NCBI GenBank assembly: GCA_020086605.1
Contig: JACBWW010000028.1
Span: forward strand, 8,587,690-8,651,689
Length of the DNA stretch: 64,000 bases
Origin: Lanius collurio
Lineage: Eukaryota > Chordata > Aves > Passeriformes > Laniidae
Direction of reading: 5' to 3'
The position numbers were made by a program, and so were the translations under genes. The notes under the pieces were generated by a model that saw only the letters and a list, made by a program, of their open reading frames with translations, had not been told where the DNA came from and searched no databases. Of the stretch, positions 53,910-64,000 are shown in pieces. Each line of letters begins with the position of its first letter. Position 1 is the first letter of the stretch.

Positions 53910-54035
53910 ATGACCAGGCTGGATGGAGCTCTGAATGATCTGGTCTAGTGAAAGGTTCCCTGCCTATGAGACAGGGGTTGGAACTGGATGATTTTTAAGG
54001 TCCCTTCCAACCCAAACCATTCTATGTTCTATGAG
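53910..54035 (+). mobile_element. Short CR1 3' end
   Basis: Begins GACCAGGCTGGATGGAGCTC and ends CCAACCCAAACCATTCTATG followed by TTCTATGAG, close to the canonical CR1 3' terminus with its ATTCTATGA-type repeats. Confidence 0.93.
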
Positions 54036-57030
54036 AAGAGTTCAAAAATAATAAATCATATCTGAAAATAGAGTAAACTTACTTTAAATGTGTAATCAGC
54101 AAGTTCGTATCACAGACTAGGGTGAGCTTTTAGCTTTTCTTCAGCTACGAGAGAAACCCATTTCTATTTTTTTAACATGGAAGATGACCATGTTATGTAG
54201 TTGATTTCAAGAACTGGAACTTCAAAAAGATGATAGAACATTGAATTTGAAATTAGAGTTAGGAGCAACTTCCTGTACCTTGATTTGAACTAATCATACA
54301 ATATGAACAGTGGCAGGCTGAAAAGAGATTGCTATTCAATGCCTACATCTTACCCCAAGTTCACTTGAAAGAACTGGCATGCTCTCCTAGCAAAGTCATA
54401 ACTATTATGTTTACATCATCTCAGCTCAGAAGTGGGATGAAACAGAGGTATGTGTGTAATACTAACTGGGCGAGAAGACAAATGATCAGTTTGGGGATCA
54501 AGATGCTCACCAATTCAAGACAAATGTCACTGGTTTCACAGGATTTTTTCTTGAAAAAGTTAGTTCTGTCTCTATCACTGAAATCAAAGTCTGCAGGCTA
54601 CCTCTTAGGACTGTTTACTAGGATAAACAGGGAGATGAAGGATCCACAAATGATGTGGCAGAAAACCTACTTATAAATTTAAATATAGCACCTATCTTGC
54701 ACTGCTGTTCTGGAGTGCTACAGTTAGTCCAGTAGTACCATCCAGGATGTTTTTATAATGGCTGACAGTTTTATAAGTGCTCAGTGTGAGCCTGAGAAGG
54801 ACTTTCAGTTGTTTCTTAACATTCTTTTCATAATGCATCTTCATCTTCTTGTCCAGATAATGAGACATAAAATGGCAACAGAGTTTCCAGTTAGTATCAG
54901 GAGACTAGGTTCACGTTCTATTTATTTACTAGACCAACATGTAAAACCCATCTGTTTTTCATCAAGTATTCTAACACTAAATTCTAAGATTCTCAATAGC
55001 ACACTCCAGACAGTACAAACAATAAGGCAGGCTTGAAGCCACAGAGACACTGGCAGGCTTGGCTGGTTTGACAGGGCAGTAGAAGTTTTTTTCCCTCCTG
55101 ACAACAGCCTGTCCTCAACTGCTTTATCTTTTCCCCACTGTGGTCTACCTTGGCAAGGATAACATTTGTGTCTGCCTGCACAGAGGTACACATGAAACTA
55201 CTGTGAACAAGACCCCTCTAGAAGATGTAAAAAAAACCTCCAAAAATCCAACTGTCTTTTAAAGAAAGGTCCTTCCTCCCATAAGCTACTAGACCTCATG
55301 TCTTGTACTGCAGAGATTGGAGAGGGCAGGCTTTTGACTTGATCTTATTAAATCTTATCCATGTGCTCAATTAGTCTCTACAGAGATAGAATCAGTTTCA
55401 AGTCATGAGCACACAACACCTGTGCATTCATGCACATATATTAGATAATGCATGAGCTTTTGCTGCATCAAAAGCCTTCAAAGCTGTCAAGTTTTATGGG
55501 GCTGCTATAAACAGAACTGTGGGAACAAAGGACACTTGTGATACAAAGTGGAAGTCTGTGCTAAATGGCTATAAAATGAAAAATCAAAAACCCAATCAAG
55601 GAGAAAGAGTATAACTATGGATACAGTATCTTTACACAATTGGATATAGAAACACCAATCAATCTAAAATGTTTAAAGACTCCTTAAAATGCATTTTATT
55701 TGTTTGAAGGGTTTCACAATAAATGGAGAAAGGAGTGTTTAGGATGGATATGTATGAATAGCACTGCCATATAGAAATAAAACAACATTCTGGAAGATCT
55801 TGGTTCAACCCAAGGCGACATCATGCACATACTATTTTCACTTACAGGGGAAAAAAACCCAACATGTTATTCCAACTATTCTACCTCAGCCTGTAGTGAA
55901 TAGAACCACCCACTGTAATTCTGAAATACTGCAGTTTATGTTCATTCAGAATTACAGTCAGTTTAATACAACTTTCATTTATATAATGGGATACAAGATG
56001 ATGAGAACAGCTAGCCTGAAAAACTGCATTTTATTGCCTCAAGGAACAGCATGGCAAGATTTGTGAGGCAGTGTTCAAGAACAACCTCTTTTTAAACTGA
56101 AGATTTTGTAATGGCTTTCTGAAAGACACACTGTAAATGCTTTATTATATATTTTTTTAATTTGCTTATGCTGAACACAAAGGAGGAATTTCAGGCAAAA
56201 GTATTCTGACACATCAGAGATTAGACACAATTCCTTTAAAGGGTTACACTTCTTCCTGTTTCTACAACCCAAGGAGGAAATTTATTAATATTGATATGAA
56301 ACTCCTCCCAAATCCAAGAGACTATTTGACTTGAGGCATGACCTCATTTTTGTAGAGATGCTCGAAGTTACTACTATGGTCAATATTCACCACACCTGTA
56401 CAGAAATGAAGAATTAATGAGTGCCAGCTTTTCTTCACCTGAGTTTCCTTGCTGATAACTCTTCCTCCTTGCCCTGCTGCTTCTTGTTTCTCTATCTTCC
56501 TTTCTTGATCCCCAACAAAGAACCACTGTCCACTACTTAATTCTTCTTACCAGTGTTAGCTGTGTAAAGACGAGAGCAGCAGCTAGGCCCATCTGCCTCA
56601 AACTACAGCTTTTTGGAATCACTTATCCTCAGTCCTGGCATGACAACAGAGAATTGCACCAGGTAGGATTATTAGCTTGGGTGCTGTGCTGTTCTTCACT
56701 CACCCTGCTTCTCAGCAGTTAAGGATTGCAAGCAAGGTGTCTAGATAAAAGGGTCTGCAGATCATCCAAGGGAGAATAATTAAAAAGGGGAAAAAATAGC
56801 ACATATGACACTTCTAAAGGCAAAATGAGAAATTACAAAATGAAACAAAACAAAAAACAATACCAAAACAGAATCAGGAGGGCAGGTGCTCAGTCAGCTG
56901 TTCATGCAAAGAGAACAGTTGACAATAATAGAAGTGGGAATGGCAGCAATGTTTGCTTCCCACAGTATTAATCAACAGGGTTTTAAAGAAAACAGAAAAC
57001 TCCCTGAGATTGTCTGCTGCTTTGGGTACA

Positions 57031-57066
57031 GGCACACACACACCCCTACACAAACACACATACACA
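57031..57066. repeat. CA-rich microsatellite
   Basis: An interrupted run of CACACA units of about 36 bp, 85 bp before the long hairpin. Confidence 0.9.
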
Positions 57067-57150
57067 TTGCTTTCACCAGGCAAACAATCCAGGTAACTAA
57101 ATTCTACATCTGGACATTACAAGTTTTCAGACACAAATTTGTTCATTTTT

Positions 57151-57248
57151 TCAAATGTCAAACACTTAGTGAGTCTTTGAAAAGTATATATGCAAGAAGA
57201 GATTTGCATTTATACTTTTCAAAGACTCACTAAGTGTTTGACATTTGA
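57151..57248. repeat. Long near-perfect hairpin (45-bp stem, 8-nt loop)
   Basis: The left arm 57,151-57,195 is the reverse complement of the right arm 57,204-57,248 with a single mismatch. The outer 38 bp pair perfectly. The loop is GAAGAGAT (57,196-57,203). Pairing stops abruptly outside 57,151 and 57,248. It matches no CR1 terminus and no family I recognise. The very low arm divergence implies a recent origin, gene conversion, selection, or an artefact. Confidence 0.95.
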
Positions 57249-58377
57249 CATGTAACCAAGCATACTTGGTTAGCAAAATATTGCCTATCTCAAAGAATCC
57301 ATCTATATAATACTAAAGCACACTATTTTAAAACCAATTAATCCATTATTATAGCTACTTACTGACAGTATTTGTATGTATACTGTACACTCTTAAAAAT
57401 TATTTATTTCTTCATGATCTAGTAAAGTGGCTACAGCATATCTTAAGAAATTGTTAATTGCCTTCAATATTTCTGTATATATTTGGTTGTCCAAACTAAT
57501 GGATTAGTGTGACATTTAGCACCATGTACACCCTACGCGTGTTCTTACAAATATAAATAATTCCATTGTAACTAAACCAACAGTTTTTAATAAGCCCTTT
57601 TTCCACTTTAGGCCTGAAGAGTGAGGAGGTTATGGACTTTTAGGACTTGATGAAAGAGAAAGCAGATGAAATCAAATGCCCTGTGAGGATCGAAGATTTG
57701 ACAAGATCCAGTATCATCCTCACTGTAAGGAAGTGTCATTTGCTCAGAAGTGCCTGTTACATACATCATCAAAACATTAACATTAAGAAATTTAATATCC
57801 TGCAGTAAAAGCATGTCTACATAGACACCTTGAACTAAGTCATAAAAAAAATAACTGATTTCCTGTACTTATCCTAAATTCGGGTAAAGAAAAAGGCCCT
57901 TTATTTCATGAAAATTGTTTAGTGCCTTAAAAAAACCCTGCATATAAAACTGAAGTAGACAATGTGACTGATTTTTGGCTATGGAGAGGTCAGTGTTTAT
58001 CTGTATGCAGTCTTTTAGATATTTATTTATAGCAGTCCTTAGTAACTGATTTATGTACAATCAAAACTACTGCTGCTATGAGCCACAGTTCAAATCACTA
58101 TTCAGTTCAGTTTGATTCAAACTGAAGTATTTTAACCACAATGACATAAAACACAAAGTCTCAGATTGCTGCTTTAAGAATAAGATTTATTCTCCAGGTC
58201 AGACCAGACAACTTAATCAGACACCCTTATCTATACAGCTGTTACTTGGCATCCAAAAGCAAACCATGCACTAACTAATTCCATGAACAAACCTTTCTGG
58301 AATTAATGCCAAATATTGCTGCTGTGTTCAAGCACAATCTGCATGGCAGTGATTTATAGGGAAAAAAAAAAAAAAAA

Positions 58378-58612
58378 AGGGGGGACAGGCCAAGAGGACA
58401 CAACCTCAGGGGAGGTTCTTCCATGAAAGAGCAATTAGACTTTGGAATGGGCTGCCCAGGGAGGTGATGGAGTCACCGTTCCTGGAGGTGTTAAGCAATG
58501 ACTGAATGTGGCACTCAGTGTCATGGCCTGGTTGAGAGAGTGGTGTTGGGTCACAGGCTGCTCTCGATTACCTAGGACGTCTTTTCCAACCCGATTCTGC
58601 GACCCCCTCCCT
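58378..58612 (+). mobile_element. CR1 3' fragment beside the INIP CpG island
   Basis: Contains GACAGGCCAAGAGGACACAA, GGAATGGGCTGCCCAGGGAG, and the closing TTTCCAACCCGATTCTGCGA. It is preceded at 58,361-58,378 by an A18 run and then six Gs, at its upstream end. It stops within about 30 bp of where the CpG-rich sequence begins. Confidence 0.92.
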
Positions 58613-58619
58613 TCCACTT

Positions 58620-59260
58620 GTGAGGGGATTTTTTACTATTTAACCGCGGTGCTGCCTGGAGTCCCCACAGCGTGGCCCCGGCGCGAAACCCTCGCGCTTC
58701 CTCCCGTGCCCAGGCGGATGCCTACGGCAGGAGCAAACACAGGCGGACATAGCCTTAATGCTGAACGCAACACTCCCCGCGGCCTGCGTGCGCCTCCACA
58801 CGCACAAGCCCGACCCTTCCGGGCGCGGGCAGGCCGAGGGAACCGCGGGAAGTAGGAAGGGAGGGCACGGAAAGAGGAAGGGAAGGGCGCGGAAGAGAGG
58901 AGGGCGCGGGCGGTGTGAGGGGAGGTGCGGCAGCTGTCGCGCTGTGCGCGCGTCACGAGCAGGGGGCGGAGGCAGCGCGGCCGCGCTGCGGGAAGGGCGA
59001 GCGGGGCAGAAGGCGCTGGAGCCCCGAGCCCTCGGGCAGGTGGGTGGCGGGCGGGACTGTAGGGGCCCGGGCCGAGCCGGGCGGGCTGGGCCCGAGCGGA
59101 GCATCGCCGCCGGGCCGGGGAGAGCCGGGGAGTCCATCCATCCCTTGTGGGCGGGAAGGAAAAGGCGGCGGGAGAGCCCATTCCCGAGCCGTGTGGGGGG
59201 AGTCGGGCAGCGGCGGGAGTGGGTCAGGCCATCCGTGGCTCTTGAGAAACCCGTCGCGGC
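58620..59260. promoter_or_regulatory. INIP: CpG island and promoter region of INIP
   Basis: CpG-dense, GC-rich sequence next to the presumed non-coding INIP exon 1. GC-box-like elements (GGGGGCGGAG near 58,962, GGGCGGGA near 59,050) are present and no TATA box is evident. ORFs through it are by-products of base composition. Confidence 0.8.
58900..59039 (+). other. INIP: INIP exon 1, non-coding (start approximate)
   Basis: Inferred 5' UTR exon. The strongest plus-strand donor in the CpG island is GGGCAG|GTGGGT at 59,040. It would splice to the acceptor at 60,047 across a 1,008 bp intron. The start is a guess within the island. Confidence 0.5.
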
Positions 59261-60047
59261 CGCTGTCACTATGTTTAATTAATATTGTCATTGAGTTATT
59301 AATTCATTGCAGCGTTGCTGCTCAGGGTCCCACAAGTCCGGGGCGTAACAGTGGCCCGGTCTCCTGTGGAAGTCTGACTGTGACTTGTGATTCACGTTTC
59401 CTGCAGGATTCAGCATTCCCGTCCCTCGGCTCCGCCTGGCTGAGCCAGAGCTCTTCACCACTGCACTTTACAGCCTGGCACCTTGATGGAAACAGAAGTT
59501 GATGGTGGCCCGAGGTGATGTATGGCAGAGGAGCAGGCCTCCTTTTTTGTTTTCCCACAGCTGCAGCCAACTTTGTCTGGCCTTGTATCTGGGATTTAAA
59601 TTGCCTCTCCTCAAACAAAGAGTTTTTCTTGAGTTAGAGCATAAACTGAGGTCTTCCAAGGCTTCAGCTTTTAAGGACTACAAAGGTTTGATGTGATTCT
59701 TAAGTGTAGCCTGGCATACCTTGTCAGGAAGAATTTCATTTGGGAAAATGGGTATATGACTCTAAAAGTTATTTTTACTAGAATAGGAATTGTAAGAAAT
59801 TATTACCACTGCTACTAATAGAAATTACTAGAATCTGAAAACAAAGGTTGATCACACCCCTTAATATTTTAAGGCAAAAGTTTCAGTCAGAACAATATAA
59901 ACTGTATAAGACATTTTAAGCAACACATATGCTGTGTTCATCTTGTGCTTTCTAACATTTTCCATATTTATGATGTCTCTAACAGATTGAAATCCAAGCT
60001 CTTCTTTTAAAGGAGTATGTTTATCTTACATTGTGCTTGTTTTGCAG
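59040..60047 (+). other. INIP: INIP intron 1
   Basis: Runs from the CpG island into AT-leaning sequence and ends with a pyrimidine-rich TTGTGCTTGTTTTGCAG. No repeat recognised. Confidence 0.5.
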
Positions 60048-60110
60048 ATATTTGTGGGGGTTAAAAGGTTTGAACTCCAGCTGAATAAAACAAGGGCTGA
60101 AAATTGAAGG

Positions 60111-60135
60111 ATGGCAGCAAATCCTTCAGGACAAG
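60111..60135 (+). CDS. INIP: INIP (SOSS complex subunit C), first coding exon, partial gene
   Basis: INIP (SOSS-C, C9orf80, MISE) is a small protein of about 104 residues that joins INTS3 and hSSB1/hSSB2 in the SOSS complex, which binds single-stranded DNA at breaks and supports homologous repair in the nucleus. Seen here: the exon spans 60,048-60,135 (acceptor TTTTGCAG, donor CAAG|GTAGGT). The ATG at 60,111 opens MAANPSGQ plus one base, matching the family start MAANSSGQG (from memory). The ATG has A at -3 and G at +4, and an in-frame TGA two codons upstream fixes it as the start. The CpG island 1 kb upstream and the divergent SNX30 neighbour support the call. The downstream exons are not in the window. 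Confidence 0.85.
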
Positions 60136-63100
60136 GTAGGTTTTCATCTAAGTATTCAAGGGAAAAGACTGTGCAAAATGTCAGTGAAGTCACCAATAAC
60201 TATAAGTTTATTTTTATGGAAAGATGAAAAAAAAGAAAGAGAGGTGGGACTGAAAGCAGCAGAATGACAGGAATTCTTCTGGGACAAGATACACGCACAT
60301 TTAATTGTTGAAGAAGACCACTGATGGCTGAGGAGCTCTGAATTACTGAGCATAGTGTCATGCTCAGGGTTAGGAAGTACCTACCATGCCTGTGGTAGAG
60401 TGATGATTTCCTGAAGCTTATTGCTGACAGTTACAACACTTGGCATTGAATATGACTTGCAGCTCTTGCACTCAACATCAGAGAACAGCCAGAAGTGAAA
60501 TACATCCCATGTTGTGATGGGAACAGCAAGACCCAGGCAGTAATATCTGTCACTGGCAGCAAGTGGCCATGCCTGGGAGGAAAAGCCAGTTAAAACCATA
60601 AAGCTAACTGCGATGAAATGTTCTTTTGTACCAAGATGCATCTCAATTGCATCATTAAAATAATAAAAGTAATGGTCCATCTATCTAGGCAATGCAGGTG
60701 CTTTAGATGGGGCTTAGGATCTGGGAGTGTCACCCGGTAAATTTGAGAAAGGGTCTTAAATCGCCCTCTAGAGGTGTTTTCTGGAAACCTTAGGGAATCT
60801 CTGAGGCTTTTCTTATGTGGAAGTGCTAAGGAAAAAGCTGCTCAGGTATGGCTCTTCTCTTACTTGGTTATGAGAAATGAATTCTGGGTTCAGTTTCCCT
60901 GGAGTTGGAGACTTTTTGCAGATCTGTTTGTGTTTGTGTCCTTACCTCAAGTCTTGCAAAGCTGGGTGTTGCTGGATGATACTTCAGAGGGTATTACATG
61001 GCTCGTGTGGGTCCAAAACACAGACTGGCTTGCTACTTGATGAAAAGGAAGTAGTCTCTAGAATGCTTATTGATATTTTGCGAGGTGTTGAGAGAGGAGT
61101 ACTGCCTATTGCAGAGCTGTCTGTTTGCAAATTTTAACTCTGAGAAAGTTTTTGGTACATAGTGGTAAATCTTGCTTTATTCTGTGAATACCAAATCATG
61201 ATCATTGCAAGGAATAGAATGTTGTAATGGAGAGTTAAAGGCTGCTTCTTCTTAAATATGTTGGTTTTTAGTGCCAGAATACCTTTGCTTCTCTCCCAGT
61301 TCCAGACCTTATAATTTTATAGAGCCTTGGAATGTTTTATATTTGAGATGTCCCTTACAGACTCACTAAAGGAATTGTGTAATTATCATAAAAATATTGT
61401 TTGCGTGAAGGAGACAAGAAACACTATCAAGTTTAATTACCAAATAAGCCTATAAATAGTACAACTTGGAAAATTAGAAAGGAACAGTTAAATATAAACA
61501 ACAGTTCAGGGCGTCTATCTAGCTTAGATGCAATCTAATAGTAAAACTGATTGAGAAAAACTCTGCATTTTTATCTTGCCTCATCACATATGTATTAGCA
61601 CTGTTTAAGCAATCCATGCTCTTCACTTGGACAAAAGGAATAGAAGTTTGCTGAAATGCTTAGCAGAATGGTTATGAATGGTAGCACTTACTCAGGCAGA
61701 GCTGTAAGGATGAATTAAACATTAGCCTTCTACACTGGTAGACTGTAATGGGATTTTTTTCTACTGAATTACAGCTTTTCTTTTGATTGGTACCAGATAT
61801 TTTCTTAGAAGTTAATTTGAGTTTTCCATTGATATAACAGTTAAGATTTTTTTGGACCAAACTTTTATTCATAGGTCTCTTAGAATAGGACTCTTGGTGG
61901 TGAGCTGCGTATGAGTGCAGAAAAACGAAGCAAAATCAAATGAAAAGCCTTATTTGACTTTGTTAGTACCACACAGTACTGACTGCATGACACTGACTGT
62001 GGTATTTAAAAGCAATGGAAGATCTTCTAGCATGCTGTGCACTGTCCACCAGACGAGCTCATAGACCAGAGTGGTACACTTTGAGGGGTAGAAATCAGCT
62101 TCTGAATTACAGCAAATACTTCCAGGTGCTCAGAATTACGCTGCTTCTACTGTAACACTTCACAGTACTTAGGCAACATGCCTTCATCAGGCTGCTCTTG
62201 TGTAATGCCTTTGCTTGTGTGCAGCAAGGCCAGAGCATGCTCTGTGTGTAACTGAATTAACCATGCTGTGTGTGAATCCTCCTAGGGGAAGCCCTGTGAG
62301 ATGAGAGAAGTGTAACTGCTCAGGACAGAATTTTCCTTTAGGTCCTCAAAGGTGGAAAAAATACAGATACTGCTTCAGACAAGGCTGAACATTTCAGAAA
62401 ATAACAGTTCTGGTATGTTGGAAGAACAAGCTCTTGAAATATGAACAGAATTCCAAGTTTCAGGCTATAGCAATTCTACAGAGTCTCTTTATATCCTGGC
62501 AGTTGTTTATGCTTTTGTACCAAAGGTATGTGAGTGCATTCACAGAGAACAGTCTAAGCAGCTAGATTTGGCGCTCTGTTCACTGAGTCTGAAAAGGAAG
62601 ATGGTGCTCTTCTGCACTGAATTTTATCATCATGTACACACTTTGCTCTTCCCCATCTGTGTCTATTCTATGTGTAAACATAGTACTTGAGAATTTTGCA
62701 GACATTAAGCTGTCAATTGCTTACATTCAGCTATGCACATGTAGCTGTTTTCTGGAGGCACAGACAAAGTACAAACGTATTTTTCAGTAATTCAACTTAA
62801 TTTACTGAATAACCAGTATGCCTTTTGTTTCATTGTCACACAAAGTGTGTGAAAGCCTATCCAGATGTAAATTGTTACTAAGAGTGTTGGTGTGCAGACT
62901 ATTAGGTAATGTTTTGAGATGCCAGTTATCATAAGCAGAAGAGGACATCAAAATAGAATTACTTATTTTTTTCGCACATGGTGCATGTTTAATAAGATCT
63001 TTAGATTCTTCTTTTTAAGAAGGTGCTTCCTCACTTCATGAATGCTACCATTTATAGCAGCATGCACTTCAGTCAAGAAATTGCTTTAAATCTTTCTGAA

Positions 63101-64000
63101 TTGAGCAGGCAGAACAATATTGCAGTGACTTTCAATGTTCAGAGCTTGGAGCTGACATACAGCTTTGTATGTTTTCCAAGTAAACGTGTATCTTGAACAC
63201 AGTAGTGGAGGGCTCTTTTGTGCTGTTACACATCTATGGACAAATGATAAATAGTGCATCTTAGAAAAAACTGAGGTGTGCTGTGAATTTGAAGCAACCA
63301 ACAGATCAATGAAAAGATAATGAAAAGCAAAAACTTAAAAAAGATAAAGGTAATGCTGTTTCTTGCCCTGCAGAGTTAGATAGAATTAACTGACATAGAT
63401 AATGATGAGATAGGGTGGTAGATAAGGTGTTAAGATTAGGCTAAAGAAAGAAGCTTGCTGTGAGCTCTGAAAGCTGCCAGGATCCCTCAGCAAGCCTTCA
63501 GCTTTCTATGGCTTTCTGCCTTTCATGTTCAGAGAATAGGTGCAAGTAATCTTTCCAGTCCTGCACAGGTACAATGTTTGATGTCAGAAATTGAGGTGTC
63601 AGAAAGGTTTAAATTTTAAATGTCCTGAATCTGCTACATTAGAGAGTAATCTGAGAATCTAGGTGCTCAGTTTGACATGTGACACTGCCATTAATCTGTT
63701 TAGCTGCCTTGAACAGGTAACTTTGTGTCAGGACTCATGTCATCAAAGCAGAGAAAAATATTAATAAACTCTGATATTCAAACGGTTTAAATTCAAAATA
63801 TTAGTGCAACTCAGCCCAGTCAAGGGAAATCTAAAGTTAAAGCTTTATTAGGAAGTTCCCATGTTTTAAAATCTTGACTTGCTTTCACAGATGAGAATCT
63901 GGTCTGTACTAAGGATGGCTTTGGATTTTTGCATGTCCACATTTTTAGTACTAGAAAGCAGAACAGACAAATCTACAGATGAAAAATTACTCTTATTTAT
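60136..64000 (+). other. INIP: INIP intron 2 (continues past the window)
   Basis: 3.9 kb of AT-leaning sequence. I looked for the next INIP coding block (expected to continue from GQG into FQNKNR) and did not find it. No classified repeat seen. Confidence 0.7.

Larger units (their letters stand above)
51421..58619. other. SNX30-INIP intergenic spacer
   Basis: 7.2 kb between the two divergent promoters. It holds CR1 fragments at 52,660-53,240, 53,910-54,035 and 58,378-58,612, a CA-rich run at 57,031-57,066, and the long hairpin at 57,151-57,248. I see no gene. Confidence 0.85.

Noticed and set aside
58106..58126. Perfect 10-bp palindrome with a 1-nt centre
   Set aside because: Too short to stand out in 64 kb of AT-leaning sequence, and no nearby feature gives it a role.
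58636..59502. Overlapping ORFs of 112-209 residues in the second CpG island
   Set aside because: Same composition effect. Frames on both strands are open at once, and none matches the INIP protein, which starts at 60,111.
60136..64000. Second coding exon of INIP
   Set aside because: I searched by eye for the expected continuation after MAANPSGQG and found no match with splice sites, so the exon is taken to lie outside the window.

Overview
The window is vertebrate nuclear DNA, almost certainly from a bird. It is mostly AT-leaning non-coding sequence with GT-AG introns, two sharp CpG islands (about 50,230-51,420 and 58,620-59,260), and several fragments of the CR1 LINE family with its typical 3' end. 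I saw no bacterial, plasmid or phage features. The exceptional content is one complete protein gene and the 5' end of another, arranged head to head. The exons were found by splicing short conserved coding blocks by eye.

Gene 1 (minus strand, coding 50,667 down to 4,363) is SNX30, a PX-BAR sorting nexin. All nine coding exons are present, each flanked by GT and AG. They join without a frame break into 438 codons, close to the 437 residues I recall for human SNX30. The order is a low-complexity N-terminal tail (exon 1 and the start of exon 2), a PX phosphoinositide-binding domain (exons 2-4) and a BAR dimerisation domain (exons 5-9). Below 4,363 lies the 3' UTR, with several AATAAA signals down to position 81. 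Intron 1 is 19.2 kb, and the rest of the gene occupies 27 kb.

Gene 2 (plus strand, from about 58.9 kb) is INIP (SOSS-C), a subunit of the SOSS single-strand DNA-binding complex. Only a non-coding first exon in the CpG island and the first coding exon (60,048-60,135) are inside the window. The remaining exons must lie past 64,000. SNX30 and INIP being divergent neighbours matches the human 9q32 order as I recall it, but the spacer here is only about 8 kb.

Other content: eight CR1 fragments; a pair of about 360-380 bp repeats in opposite orientation, one in the SNX30 3' UTR region (1,103-1,461) and one in intron 7 (7,820-8,201); a GC- and CpG-rich LTR-like or promoter-like block in intron 2 (about 27,040-27,520); a 180 bp A/C-rich low-complexity tract against the exon 5 acceptor; and a nearly perfect 45-bp-stem, 8-nt-loop hairpin in the spacer (57,151-57,248). 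The hairpin and the inverted repeat pair are the least explained structures. I found no convincing new gene system; most of the sequence is ordinary intron and intergenic DNA.
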